The notes: generated from the sequence alone by a model not told the origin. 9,763 nt of DNA from Methanosarcinales archaeon (GCA_025464645.1 JAODGF010000080.1:1-9763); one strand, 5' to 3'. Shown: positions 1 through 7,116, counted from the stretch's first letter. Numbers and translations: made by a program.

Positions 1-521
1 CAGGAAATTGTTTGCGCATGAAATCTTCTGTCCATTGGATTTGTATATTCAGCAAGGCATTCCTCGCACATCTCGAAATCGCGCATTGATGTATTAGCCC
101 GGTCGTAAGGGACGTTCTCAATTACTGAGAACCGAGCACCGCAGGAGGTGCAATTGATAAAGGGGTATAAATACCTGCGATTATCCTCGTCAAATAGTTC
201 TCTTACGCATTCATCACATATCGCGGTGTCCACCGGGATAACGGAACTCCTTTCTCCTTCCGAACTATTTATTATCTTGAAATCATCATACCTGCCAATA
301 GGCTCGTCTTTCACTTCTATTTCAGCAATTGACGCAAGTGGAGGCAGTTCTTTCATTAAAGTGTTCAAGAACTCATCCACATTCTCACTTTCTTTGATGC
401 CTATTTCTACGTTTGAGCCTTTGTTGAGTACATAGCCTCTTAGTCCACGCGATTTTGCTACTCTATATACCGTAGGGCGGAAACCAACGCCTTGCACTGT
501 TCCCTTGATAAATATTTTCAT
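1..521 (-). CDS. hypF: Carbamoyltransferase HypF, N-terminal 173 residues (3' part outside window)
   Basis: HypF makes the carbamoyl/cyano group that HypE delivers to the [NiFe] hydrogenase active site, in the cytoplasm. The visible part begins MKIFIKGTVQGVGFRP, the acylphosphatase signature GxVQGVGFRP (residues 7-16), with the acylphosphatase domain reaching about residue 85. The HypF zinc-finger module follows: C102/C105, 18 residues, C124/C127, 24 residues, C152/C155. Eighteen residues later the window ends in a codon starting TG, exactly where the fourth CX2C should begin. RRFHAQ (165-170) matches the conserved HypF segment. The family is usually about 750 aa, so the YrdC-like and Kae1-like domains lie to the left. 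The ATG at 521 is chosen because it puts the acylphosphatase motif at the usual distance from the N-terminus; no clear Shine-Dalgarno precedes it. The gene is divergent from the GltD-Hdr fusion and separated from it by 98 bp. Confidence 0.95.
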   Translation of the reverse strand, partial: MKIFIKGTVQGVGFRPTVYRVAKSRGLRGYVLNKGSNVEIGIKESENVDEFLNTLMKELPPLASIAEIEVKDEPIGRYDDFKIINSSEGERSSVIPVDTAICDECVRELFDEDNRRYLYPFINCTSCGARFSVIENVPYDRANTSMRDFEMCEECLAEYTNPMDRRFHAQTIS

Positions 522-557
522 TTTTCAATTTTTGCAATTTATTCTCGGAATAACTAT

Positions 558-564
558 CTATAAA
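558..564. promoter_or_regulatory. Possible TATA element in the hypF / GltD-Hdr divergent promoter region
   Basis: The 98-bp intergenic stretch 522-619 is very A/T rich. It contains TATAAA at 559-564 on the plus strand, which reads TTTATA on the minus strand. On the minus strand it lies about 37-43 nt upstream of the hypF ATG. On the plus strand a start about 25 nt downstream would leave a leader of roughly 30 nt before 620. Either gene, or both, could use it. In such A/T-rich sequence the match alone is weak evidence. Confidence 0.3.
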
Positions 565-572
565 CAATAAAG

Positions 573-610
573 CTCTTTTTTAGAAAATCTGATAATATAA
601 TAAAAAAGAG
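573..610 (+). repeat. 9-bp inverted repeat whose right arm overlaps the RBS of the GltD-Hdr gene
   Basis: CTCTTTTTT at 573-581 is perfectly complementary to AAAAAAGAG at 602-610, with a 20-nt spacer. The right arm includes part of the GAGG ribosome binding site at 608-611. It could be an operator, or a weak RNA stem hiding the RBS if transcription starts before 573. The stem is mostly A-T pairs, so chance is a real alternative. Confidence 0.3.
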
Positions 611-611
611 G
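608..611 (+). promoter_or_regulatory. Ribosome binding site of the GltD-Hdr fusion gene
   Basis: GAGG lies 8 nt before the ATG at 620, a standard archaeal Shine-Dalgarno arrangement that supports this start. Confidence 0.6.
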
Positions 612-619
612 AAAATAAA

Positions 620-3340
620 ATGGACCTCGAACGTTACGCATGGTTTAAGAAGTATTTACATTCTGAAGAAGGCTTTGGGATAGACCGGGAAGTCCCGGGA
701 TGTATTTCAGCTTGTCCCGCAGGTTGTGACGTTCAAGGGTATATCAAACTGATAGAAGAAGGCAGGTATGAAGAAGCGTATTTGTTAATAATAGAAAAAA
801 TACCTTTTCCTGCTTCTATTGGACGAATCTGCCACCATCCATGCGAGGATATTTGTAAGCGAGGCTTCTTTGACGAGCCTATTGCCATCGCAGCATTAAA
901 ACGATTCGTTGGCGATTCCGCATCAGAAAAGGATATAGAACAAAGAGATGCTCTAAAGAAGCGTGAAGCGAAAGCTAAAAAAGTTGCGGTTATTGGTGCG
1001 GGTCCCGCAGGACTGACAGCGGCGTATCGGTTGGCAAGCAGAGGATATGCGGTTCGGGTATTTGATAAATTGCCGGTAGAAGGAGGAATGCTTTTCGTGG
1101 GTATTCCCTCGTATAGACTGCCAAAAGAAGTATTAAAAAGAGAAATTGACGCTATTAAGGGAATAGGAATAGAGATACAGACTGGCGTTGAGATAGATAA
1201 GGAAAAATTCGGACAGATTCGCAGCGAGTACGATGCAATATTTATTGCGGTTGGTGCACACGAGAGCAGGAAACTCGGAGTGGAAGGAGAGGATTTGGAT
1301 GGTGTCATACATGGTGTTGATTTTCTTCGTGATTTTAACCTTAGTCAAGAGAGAGCGGTAGAAATAGGGAAGAAAGTGGCGGTTGTGGGCGGTGGAAATG
1401 TAGCGATAGACGTTGCGAGATGCGCAATTCGACTGGGTTCTGACGTTACTGTCATTTATAGAAGGTCAAGAGAAGAGATGCCCGCGCGTGAGGATGAAAT
1501 AAAAGAAGCAGAAGAGGAAGGAGTGAAATTCATGTTCTTAGCCAATCCAACGCGGGTTCTGGGCGCAAGCAGAGTAGAAAAAATAGAACTTATAAAGATG
1601 AAATTAGGAGCGCCAGATGAATCAGGGAGGAGGCGTCCAGTCCCAATCAAAGGCTCGGAATTTTTGATAGACGTAGATACGGTGATACCTGCGATAGGTC
1701 AGGCATCGGCTTTGGGATTTCTTGAGGGCAGTGGAGTTGAGATGATAAAAGGGAGAGCGATAAAAGCGGATGAGTTCTGTATCACCACAGAGGACGGGAT
1801 ATTTGCAGGTGGCGACTGTGTCCGTGGCGCTGCATTTGCGGTTGATGCCATTTCAGATGGTAACGAGGCTGCGGAATCCATTGATAGATACTTAAGGGGA
1901 GTGGACTTAAGAGAAGGCAGATTTTCGCTAAAAATTCCGGTTGTGTCGCCTGAGGGGGCAGAATACATAAAAGAAGAGTTAGAGGAAGAGGAAGCTCGAG
2001 GGTTAATAAGCAAGAGCAGAAGAATAGAGCTCGCAAGAATTGGTGTAGAAGAGAGGCTAAAGAGTTTCGAGGAGATAAACATCGGGTTTTCGGCTACTGC
2101 CGCGATTGAGGAAACGAAAAGATGCTTCAAGTGCAGAAGCTGTCTTTTGACACTTCCAGCTATGACAGTGTCAGCAGAGACCGAAGAGGAGATAGACGCA
2201 GGTGATTTTATAGATAGGCTAACTTACGTTACGGGTGTGAATAAATGCGCAGAATGCGGGATGTGCACGGCTTCATGTCCTGTAACGGCAATAAATCCCG
2301 GATTCTCTCCAAGACGCCTTTCAGGCAGGGCATTGATGGAAGAAGCGGAGAAATTAGTGTTAAGTGAAGAAATCTGGATGTGCACGACCTGCGGTATATG
2401 CAATGCGATTTGTCCTTATGGCGTGGATTTTCTGCGTTTTATTCAGGGTGTGAGAAGCTTAGCACTAACCAAACGCCTCGTGCCGCACTTCTTTGAAGCC
2501 GGGCTATTGGCTACTGAAGAAGTAGGCGATGCCCGTGATAACAATAGGCTGAGGTGGCTCGATGGAGAAGAGGAACTGAAAGTTGCAGATAAAGGAGAGG
2601 TTTACTATTTCTCGGGTTGCCTTTCTTATCTTGACCGCGTGTATAGCGAGCGGGAAAATTTGAGGCTGCTTGAAATAGCACGGAGTGCAGTGAAGATACT
2701 CAATTCTATTGGGATTGTACCGGCAGTGAGTAAAGAGGAGAAATGCTGTGGTCACGATTTACTCTGGGCAGGGGACGAGAAGAAATTCAAAGCGTTGATG
2801 CACGCGAATATAGAAGCGATAAGAGAAAGCGGAGCGAAAACGGTTGTTTTTACATGCGCAGAATGTCTCAGAACGTTTGATATAGACTACCGGCGATTTT
2901 TGGGTGATTTAGAATTAGGATTTGAAGTCATGCATATCTCTGAATTCTTAATCTTAAGGGATAAAAAATTGAAATTTTGTGACGGTAAAGAGCAGATTAT
3001 TACCTATCACGACCCATGCAGATTAAGGCATCTTGGGATGTATGAAGAGCCAAGAGAGGTTTTAAAGAGTATTCCGGGCGTAAAAATAAAAGAAATGGCG
3101 CATAATAAGGACCGGGCAACATGCTGTGGTGTAAGTGCGCTGTTAACCTGTGGCGCGGTAGCGAGGGAGATGCAAATTGATAGGTTGATTGAGGCTAAGC
3201 AGACAGGTGCATCCAGGTTAATTGTGGCATGTCCAAAATGCTGGATACATCTTGACTGCGCAAAAGAAAAAGGAATGGAAAGGGTGGATGATTTTGAAAT
3301 AGAGGATTTGACGATGACAGTTGCTTCCCGGCTGGATTAG
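620..3340 (+). CDS. GltD-like flavin/NAD(P) oxidoreductase fused to HdrC-like ferredoxin and HdrB/HdrD-like CCG domains
   Basis: Residues 1-105 form the N-terminal iron-sulfur helical domain of the GltD (glutamate synthase small subunit) family, with C28, C32, C36 and C71, C75, C79. FAD site GAGPAG is at 126-131 and NAD(P) site GGGNVA at 257-262; the second FAD site IFAGGDC is at 394-400. After an acidic linker (451-461) comes a small cluster C502/C505/C508. Two complete ferredoxin motifs follow: C543/C546/C549/C553-P and C588/C591/C594/C598-P. Last are two full CCG domains: C667, C709-C710-G, C746/C749; and C800, C835-C836-G, C871/C874. In HdrB/HdrD this motif binds noncubane [4Fe-4S] clusters that act on disulfides. 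GltD alone is about 470 aa, so the extra 400 aa are an HdrC+HdrB unit. The likely role is cytoplasmic electron transfer between NAD(P)H and a disulfide, quinone or partner protein; the substrate is unknown. No glutamate synthase large subunit is beside it, so glutamate synthesis is unlikely. No membrane segments are visible. Confidence 0.9.
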   Translation: MDLERYAWFKKYLHSEEGFGIDREVPGCISACPAGCDVQGYIKLIEEGRYEEAYLLIIEKIPFPASIGRICHHPCEDICKRGFFDEPIAIAALKRFVGDSASEKDIEQRDALKKREAKAKKVAVIGAGPAGLTAAYRLASRGYAVRVFDKLPVEGGMLFVGIPSYRLPKEVLKREIDAIKGIGIEIQTGVEIDKEKFGQIRSEYDAIFIAVGAHESRKLGVEGEDLDGVIHGVDFLRDFNLSQERAVEIGKKVAVVGGGNVAIDVARCAIRLGSDVTVIYRRSREEMPAREDEIKEAEEEGVKFMFLANPTRVLGASRVEKIELIKMKLGAPDESGRRRPVPIKGSEFLIDVDTVIPAIGQASALGFLEGSGVEMIKGRAIKADEFCITTEDGIFAGGDCVRGAAFAVDAISDGNEAAESIDRYLRGVDLREGRFSLKIPVVSPEGAEYIKEELEEEEARGLISKSRRIELARIGVEERLKSFEEINIGFSATAAIEETKRCFKCRSCLLTLPAMTVSAETEEEIDAGDFIDRLTYVTGVNKCAECGMCTASCPVTAINPGFSPRRLSGRALMEEAEKLVLSEEIWMCTTCGICNAICPYGVDFLRFIQGVRSLALTKRLVPHFFEAGLLATEEVGDARDNNRLRWLDGEEELKVADKGEVYYFSGCLSYLDRVYSERENLRLLEIARSAVKILNSIGIVPAVSKEEKCCGHDLLWAGDEKKFKALMHANIEAIRESGAKTVVFTCAECLRTFDIDYRRFLGDLELGFEVMHISEFLILRDKKLKFCDGKEQIITYHDPCRLRHLGMYEEPREVLKSIPGVKIKEMAHNKDRATCCGVSALLTCGAVAREMQIDRLIEAKQTGASRLIVACPKCWIHLDCAKEKGMERVDDFEIEDLTMTVASRLD

Positions 3341-3352
3341 GATTTCTGTAAT

Positions 3353-3379
3353 TGCTCAAAATCTTGTGGATTTTGAGCA
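3353..3379. terminator. Perfect hairpin between convergent genes, possible bidirectional terminator
   Basis: TGCTCAAAATC (3353-3363) and GATTTTGAGCA (3369-3379) form a perfect 11-bp stem with a 5-nt loop. It begins 13 nt after the GltD-Hdr stop codon and lies 22 nt from the stop of the convergent NDH-2-like gene. There is no long T-run after it in either direction, and archaeal termination usually relies on T-runs. The hairpin may therefore protect or process 3' ends rather than stop transcription. Confidence 0.5.
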
Positions 3380-3401
3380 GATGTTGATTTCTCACTCACC
3401 C

Positions 3402-4505
3402 CTACCCAAATCTCTTCATATACCTCCTCTCCACATACTTCTTCGCCCGGTATGCAAAAGGTTTAAATATAATTCCACCGAAATACATCACTGCTTTATC
3501 ATCACCGAGAGATATAAAAGCCCTTGGCTTCTGTATCGTGCCCTTTGGTCTGTATCTCTTCAATTTCTCACCTTTTATCATTCTGATTATATTCTCCGCC
3601 GCTACCCTACCCTGTCGTTCCGCCTCCTCTACATTCTGACATGAACGAACACCTTCATCTTCGAAATATACGGTATCCCCAACTGCAAATACATTCGTCA
3701 TGCCTTCCACACGAAGATAAGGGTCCACTTTTAGCCAGCCCTTCTTCTTCGGGAGCTTGAGTTTCTCCAGAAGGTTGTTTGGTTTTATCCCCGCTGTCCA
3801 GATAATAATATCATAATGAAGTTTACTCCCGTTTTTGAACGTTATCTCCTGCTCGCTCACTTCCTGTACCGTCGTTCCTGTCATTATCTCAACACCTCTA
3901 TCAGAGAGGAATTTAGTTACATAAGTGGCTACGTTCTCGTTGGGAAAAGCGGGTAATATCCGCGGCATGAGCTCTATGAGGTATATCTTTGCGGATGCTC
4001 GTCCTCTGAGATAATCAACCAGTTCACCTGCAACTTCTACTCCAGTCAGCCCGGCACCTATAACAGCAATGCTGATTTTCCGGGAGTAATCGAGCCTCTC
4101 AAGCGCTTTTTTCGCCTCTATCGCGCCTTTTAAAGTGTTAACCGTGTGTGATAACTCTTCGGCTCCCGGGATGCCAAAAAATGTCTGTTCTGCACCGATG
4201 GCAATAACGAGAAAATCATAGTGTATCTTCAGTCCTTCGCGGGTCTCCACCTCTTTCGCTTCAAAATCAATATTTACAACCGCATCATTTATGAATTCCG
4301 CTTTTATTTTCGATGCGAACCTATTTAAATCACCCGATATTTCTTCTGCCGTAACTTTTCCACTCAGTATCTCCGGATGCGCCGCCTGGTATTCAAGTCG
4401 CGTTCTGCGGTCAATCATGGTTATATCAAGCTCTTTTGAGCGTTTTCTTAGCTCGCTTGCGACTTCTACACCGCCAAATCCACAGCCCAGGACTACTACT
4501 CTCAT
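3402..4505 (-). CDS. NDH-2-like FAD-dependent pyridine nucleotide oxidoreductase
   Basis: This is a 367-aa two-dinucleotide-domain flavoprotein of the type II NADH dehydrogenase family, which passes electrons from NAD(P)H through FAD to a quinone without pumping ions. The N-terminal FAD site is GCGFGG (7-12), followed by an acidic D32 at the next strand end. The NAD(P) site is GAGLTG (150-155) with E178 after it. TNVFAVGD (270-277) is the second FAD site. EEAERQG (293-299) lies where NDH-2 enzymes have their quinone-binding AxxQ motif and keeps A295 and Q298. The C-terminus (345-367) is basic and aromatic and could dock on a membrane as an amphipathic helix; there is no transmembrane segment. 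Only two cysteines (C8, C289) are present, against sulfide:quinone oxidoreductase. It lies 80 bp downstream of the 232-aa gene on the same strand. The acceptor cannot be read from the sequence, and a soluble NADH oxidase-like role remains possible. Confidence 0.85.
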   Translation of the reverse strand: MRVVVLGCGFGGVEVASELRKRSKELDITMIDRRTRLEYQAAHPEILSGKVTAEEISGDLNRFASKIKAEFINDAVVNIDFEAKEVETREGLKIHYDFLVIAIGAEQTFFGIPGAEELSHTVNTLKGAIEAKKALERLDYSRKISIAVIGAGLTGVEVAGELVDYLRGRASAKIYLIELMPRILPAFPNENVATYVTKFLSDRGVEIMTGTTVQEVSEQEITFKNGSKLHYDIIIWTAGIKPNNLLEKLKLPKKKGWLKVDPYLRVEGMTNVFAVGDTVYFEDEGVRSCQNVEEAERQGRVAAENIIRMIKGEKLKRYRPKGTIQKPRAFISLGDDKAVMYFGGIIFKPFAYRAKKYVERRYMKRFG

Positions 4506-4521
4506 ATTTCTTGTAATACAG

Positions 4522-4534
4522 TTTGATTATCAAA
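4522..4534. promoter_or_regulatory. Perfect palindrome just upstream of the NDH-2-like gene, possible operator
   Basis: TTTGATTATCAAA has two perfect 6-bp arms around one central base. It lies 17-29 nt upstream of the ATG at 4505, where an archaeal repressor would cover the transcription start. No second copy was seen by eye in the window. The A/T-rich composition lowers confidence. Confidence 0.3.
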
Positions 4535-4585
4535 AATTCTAAATGCCGCGGAGTTCCAGATGTTGGTTGAATCAAAGGGTTAGCT

Positions 4586-5284
4586 CTATGACCCCAAACT
4601 GCCTACAAACTCATCCTCAACCACCGGAGCAGGAACAATATCAAAAAACATGATTCCACTCATTCTTAATAGTTCCATGAACCTGCGTACATCCCCTTCT
4701 GATAAGCCATAAAATTCCATAAGCTCACCAAAAGGAGTTAGCAAGATAGAACTGCCAGCGCGGGTAATTTTACCTTTAGAAAATCTGTTTTTAGATACAT
4801 CGCTCAGAAATGTCCGGGTGAGTGCCGTGGCATCATACCCGGATATTCTTCCCGCAATTTTTTCCCTATTAACGTATTCAAGATAAGCTACCTTGAAAAT
4901 ATCATAAAAATCCAGTTCAATCCGGTCCAGGACGCTTTCATATTCATTATACGAGGTATGCTCAACTAAAGCCTTAAAAAAATCCTTTCCCGCATCAATC
5001 GCTTCTACCAGCTCTTTATTCCTATTTTTATCTCGCAGGAAAATAGATAGGTAAGGTTTTAATCTCTGCTCTATTATTCCCTCGTCACTATACAGAATAG
5101 GAATATCAGTCCTCAATCTGAGCCTGAATCTAACTAACAGTAAAGCCATATAGACACCAAGTGCTTTAGCATTGCTACCTATCCATTCTTTTCTGAACCA
5201 GCCACGCATACGATAATATTCGTCAAGCGTGTTTAAAAACTCTTTCCTATCCACTACCCCCTTTTCACTACCCTTTATTCTCAT
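4586..5284 (-). CDS. Unrecognised 232-aa protein with an AOR-like N-terminal tail
   Basis: I do not recognise the family. Residues 15-29 (EFLNTLDEYYRMRGW) are identical to residues 544-558 of the upstream AOR, encoded by a perfect 40-bp repeat. Residues 40-44 (KALGV) resemble the AOR end (KRLGV). The rest has no AOR similarity. Residues 46-60 are hydrophobic-basic (MALLLVRFRLRLRTD), 65-145 are charged and probably helical, and 175-211 (from RAGSSILLTPFGELME to LLRMSGI) could fold as a small helical or winged-helix domain. There is one possible weak RBS (GGAAG) before the ATG at 5284. Met46 (codon 5147-5149) is an alternative start that would exclude the whole AOR-like tail. The gene is 41 bp from the AOR stop and 80 bp from the NDH-2-like start, all in one direction, so an operon is plausible. 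No cysteine is present, so it does not bind a cluster itself. It could equally be a remnant of a longer gene. Confidence 0.6.
   Translation of the reverse strand: MRIKGSEKGVVDRKEFLNTLDEYYRMRGWFRKEWIGSNAKALGVYMALLLVRFRLRLRTDIPILYSDEGIIEQRLKPYLSIFLRDKNRNKELVEAIDAGKDFFKALVEHTSYNEYESVLDRIELDFYDIFKVAYLEYVNREKIAGRISGYDATALTRTFLSDVSKNRFSKGKITRAGSSILLTPFGELMEFYGLSEGDVRRFMELLRMSGIMFFDIVPAPVVEDEFVGSLGS
5205..5244. repeat. 40-bp direct repeat, copy in the 232-aa gene
   Basis: This copy is identical base for base to 5384-5423, offset 179 bp. On the minus strand it encodes part of EFLNTLDEYYRMRGW in the 232-aa gene, in the same reading frame as the AOR copy. Flanking bases diverge sharply on both sides. 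Confidence 0.95.
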
Positions 5285-5325
5285 TATTCAGGCTTCCATT
5301 AGATAAAACCCATTTTATTTCTATT

Positions 5326-7050
5326 CTATACCCCCAACCTTTTCAATTTGCCTTCCGTAGGCACGCCATTTTCATCCCAACCTCGCATACGATAATATTC
5401 GTCAAGCGTGTTTAAAAACTCTTCTTTTTCTATCACCCTTCCATTCACCTTCTCCTTAAAGAACCTGTCAGGCAAAATGTCATCCTCTTTACTAAAACCT
5501 TCTCTTACATTATAAAGACGTTCCACATTCCATATCCGCTCACCAACAAGCATTAAATCCTCAGAAGTGTAATCTACACCCGTAACAGCACTCAATATGT
5601 TCGCATATTCCTCCTCTCCTGCACCGAAGAAAGCGAATTTACACACCACAAGCGAATCAACAGCGGCAAATCTGTCCTGGAATACTTTTGTATGCCCTGC
5701 TTTTCCTGCAAGCGTATAAGGGTCAATCGCCTTTGGCTTTCGCAGTATCTCCGGAGCGACGAGATATGCTCTTGTATGGCATCCGCCGCGATTGGAAGTG
5801 GCATAGCTGAAGCCTAAACCCTTTACACCACGAGGGTCATAAGAAGGAAGCGAAAGCCCCTTTACCTGTATTGCCTTCTCAGGATGCCCTTCTGATTCTG
5901 CAAAAGCCTTTGCACCTCTGCCAAGTCTTTCGCCAAACTCCTCTCTTTCGCCTATCTTTCTCGTTAAATTTATAAGTTCAGAGTGCGAAATGGCTTTATC
6001 GCGCATCTCTGAGTAACAGCCCAAAACACCAGCGACAGAAATCGTATCCAAGCCGTAATCGTTACAGAGCCTGTTTGCCTCAACAACTGCCTCATAGTCA
6101 GGGTTTTGGATGTTCGCACCCATCAAACCAATTGTCTCATACTCCGGTAGTTCCTTACCTTCTTTATCTTCTCTTTTACATGCAATGGAGCAAGAATAAC
6201 AAGCCTTTTTCCTCGGAGAATATTTTTCGGCTATGGCTTTTGCAAAAAAGGTCGTAACGTCGAAATCAGGCTCTGCCCGCCTGAAATTTGATACTGGAAG
6301 GACTTTCATCCAGCTCGTTATCTTTACTAAAAACGGCGTTCCAAAGACTGACAGCCCTTTGCTTATGGTAGGGCATGCAACCAAAAGCCGGTTAATCGCT
6401 TTCTTTTGCTTTGAAAATTCACTCTTATCGTAAATCTCTACTCTTCCTGTGCCCTTTACCACAATCGCCTTCAGGTTCTTCGAGCCCATTACCGCGCCTA
6501 CACCACCGCGTCCAAAAGCGTGAACACCATCGGATATTATCGAAGCCAAAGGCACAAGTTTCTCCCCCGCTCTGCCTATGCAAGCTACGCTGCCCTTGCC
6601 TTTTAGAATTCCCGTGGTCGCTTTTACGTTCTTACCCCACAGCGTCTCTGCGGATTTTAGCTCCACCCGGTCATCTTCTATTTCTATAAATACCGGTTCT
6701 GGTGATTTGCCTGCAATAATTATTGCATCGTATCCCGCTTTTTTCAGTTCGGGACCAAATGAACCACCGCAGTTAGAATCGAAGATCGTCCCCGTCAAAG
6801 GTGATTTTGTGGATAGCGATACTCTGCCCGAGGCTGGCGTTGTGGTCCCTGTTAATGGACCTGCGGCGAATACAAGCAGGTTTTCTGGCGACAGGGCTTC
6901 GACACGACCTGCATCATACAATAGTTTCGCTCCGAGCCCTCGACCACCGAGATAATCATTAAGTAAAGACTCCTCAGGCACGAAGGTGTCTATTCGACTT
7001 TCCGAAAGGTCTATTTTGAGTAGTCTGTGTTTCCAGCCGTATTCGTTCAT
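5326..7050 (-). CDS. aor: Tungsten-dependent aldehyde:ferredoxin oxidoreductase family protein
   Basis: The AOR family oxidises aldehydes to carboxylates with a tungsto-bispterin cofactor and passes electrons through one [4Fe-4S] cluster to ferredoxin. At 574 aa it is near normal family length and shows no break. The N-terminal domain has GGRGLGAKLLYD (35-46), then SNCGGSFGPELKKAGYDAII (92-111) and GRGGVGAVMGSKNLKAIV (180-197), the pterin-binding segments. The cluster ligands are C284, C287, C291 and, far downstream, C470. Conserved PEYET (302-306), NRGGCH (420-425) and the C-terminal DEYYRMRGWDENG (550-562) complete the signature. Which aldehyde is used cannot be told; the family includes AOR, FOR, GAPOR, WOR4 and WOR5 types, and there is no GAPOR-specific evidence here. 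It is the first gene of a three-gene leftward cluster and is divergent from the 59-aa/helicase pair. The ATG at 7050 gives the expected start (MNEYGWKHRLLKIDLSES). Confidence 0.93.
   Translation of the reverse strand: MNEYGWKHRLLKIDLSESRIDTFVPEESLLNDYLGGRGLGAKLLYDAGRVEALSPENLLVFAAGPLTGTTTPASGRVSLSTKSPLTGTIFDSNCGGSFGPELKKAGYDAIIIAGKSPEPVFIEIEDDRVELKSAETLWGKNVKATTGILKGKGSVACIGRAGEKLVPLASIISDGVHAFGRGGVGAVMGSKNLKAIVVKGTGRVEIYDKSEFSKQKKAINRLLVACPTISKGLSVFGTPFLVKITSWMKVLPVSNFRRAEPDFDVTTFFAKAIAEKYSPRKKACYSCSIACKREDKEGKELPEYETIGLMGANIQNPDYEAVVEANRLCNDYGLDTISVAGVLGCYSEMRDKAISHSELINLTRKIGEREEFGERLGRGAKAFAESEGHPEKAIQVKGLSLPSYDPRGVKGLGFSYATSNRGGCHTRAYLVAPEILRKPKAIDPYTLAGKAGHTKVFQDRFAAVDSLVVCKFAFFGAGEEEYANILSAVTGVDYTSEDLMLVGERIWNVERLYNVREGFSKEDDILPDRFFKEKVNGRVIEKEEFLNTLDEYYRMRGWDENGVPTEGKLKRLGV
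5384..5423. repeat. 40-bp direct repeat, copy in the AOR gene 3' end
   Basis: Partner of 5205-5244. It lies inside the conserved C-terminal AOR coding segment, so this is probably the original copy. The 139 bp between the two copies hold the last 16 AOR codons, its stop, the 41-bp spacer and the first codons of the 232-aa gene. Confidence 0.95.
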
Positions 7051-7078
7051 AATTTTATTCTTGATTTTTCATTCAAAA

Positions 7079-7087
7079 AGTATATGG
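7079..7087 (-). promoter_or_regulatory. Possible TATA box of the AOR gene
   Basis: On the minus strand CCATATACT is centred about 33 nt upstream of the AOR ATG at 7050. That would place the transcription start within roughly 10 nt of the ATG, giving a near-leaderless mRNA. This agrees with the lack of a Shine-Dalgarno there. Confidence 0.35.
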
Positions 7088-7116
7088 CGAATAAGATGTA
7101 GAAAAATATCGGTCCG

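Noticed and set aside
148..435. 95-codon plus-strand open frame
   Set aside because: It lies opposite hypF, whose acylphosphatase and zinc-finger motifs are unmistakable; the plus-strand product is low-complexity Ser/Leu rich.
733..2130. Several minus-strand open frames inside the GltD-Hdr gene
   Set aside because: They are antisense to conserved FAD, NAD(P) and cluster motifs, and their products are Ser/Pro-rich shadow proteins.
620..3340. True glutamate synthase small subunit
   Set aside because: No large subunit is adjacent and the protein carries an extra 400-residue HdrC/HdrB-type unit.
3402..4505. Sulfide:quinone oxidoreductase
   Set aside because: The enzyme needs conserved redox cysteines; only C8 (in the FAD loop) and C289 are present.
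5205..5423. CRISPR array or insertion-sequence ends
   Set aside because: There are only two copies, as direct repeats inside coding sequence, with a single 139-bp spacer, no transposase and no terminal inverted repeats.
6411..6955. Plus-strand open frames opposite the AOR gene
   Set aside because: The minus strand encodes the complete AOR pterin-binding region here; no RBS or domain supports the plus-strand frames.
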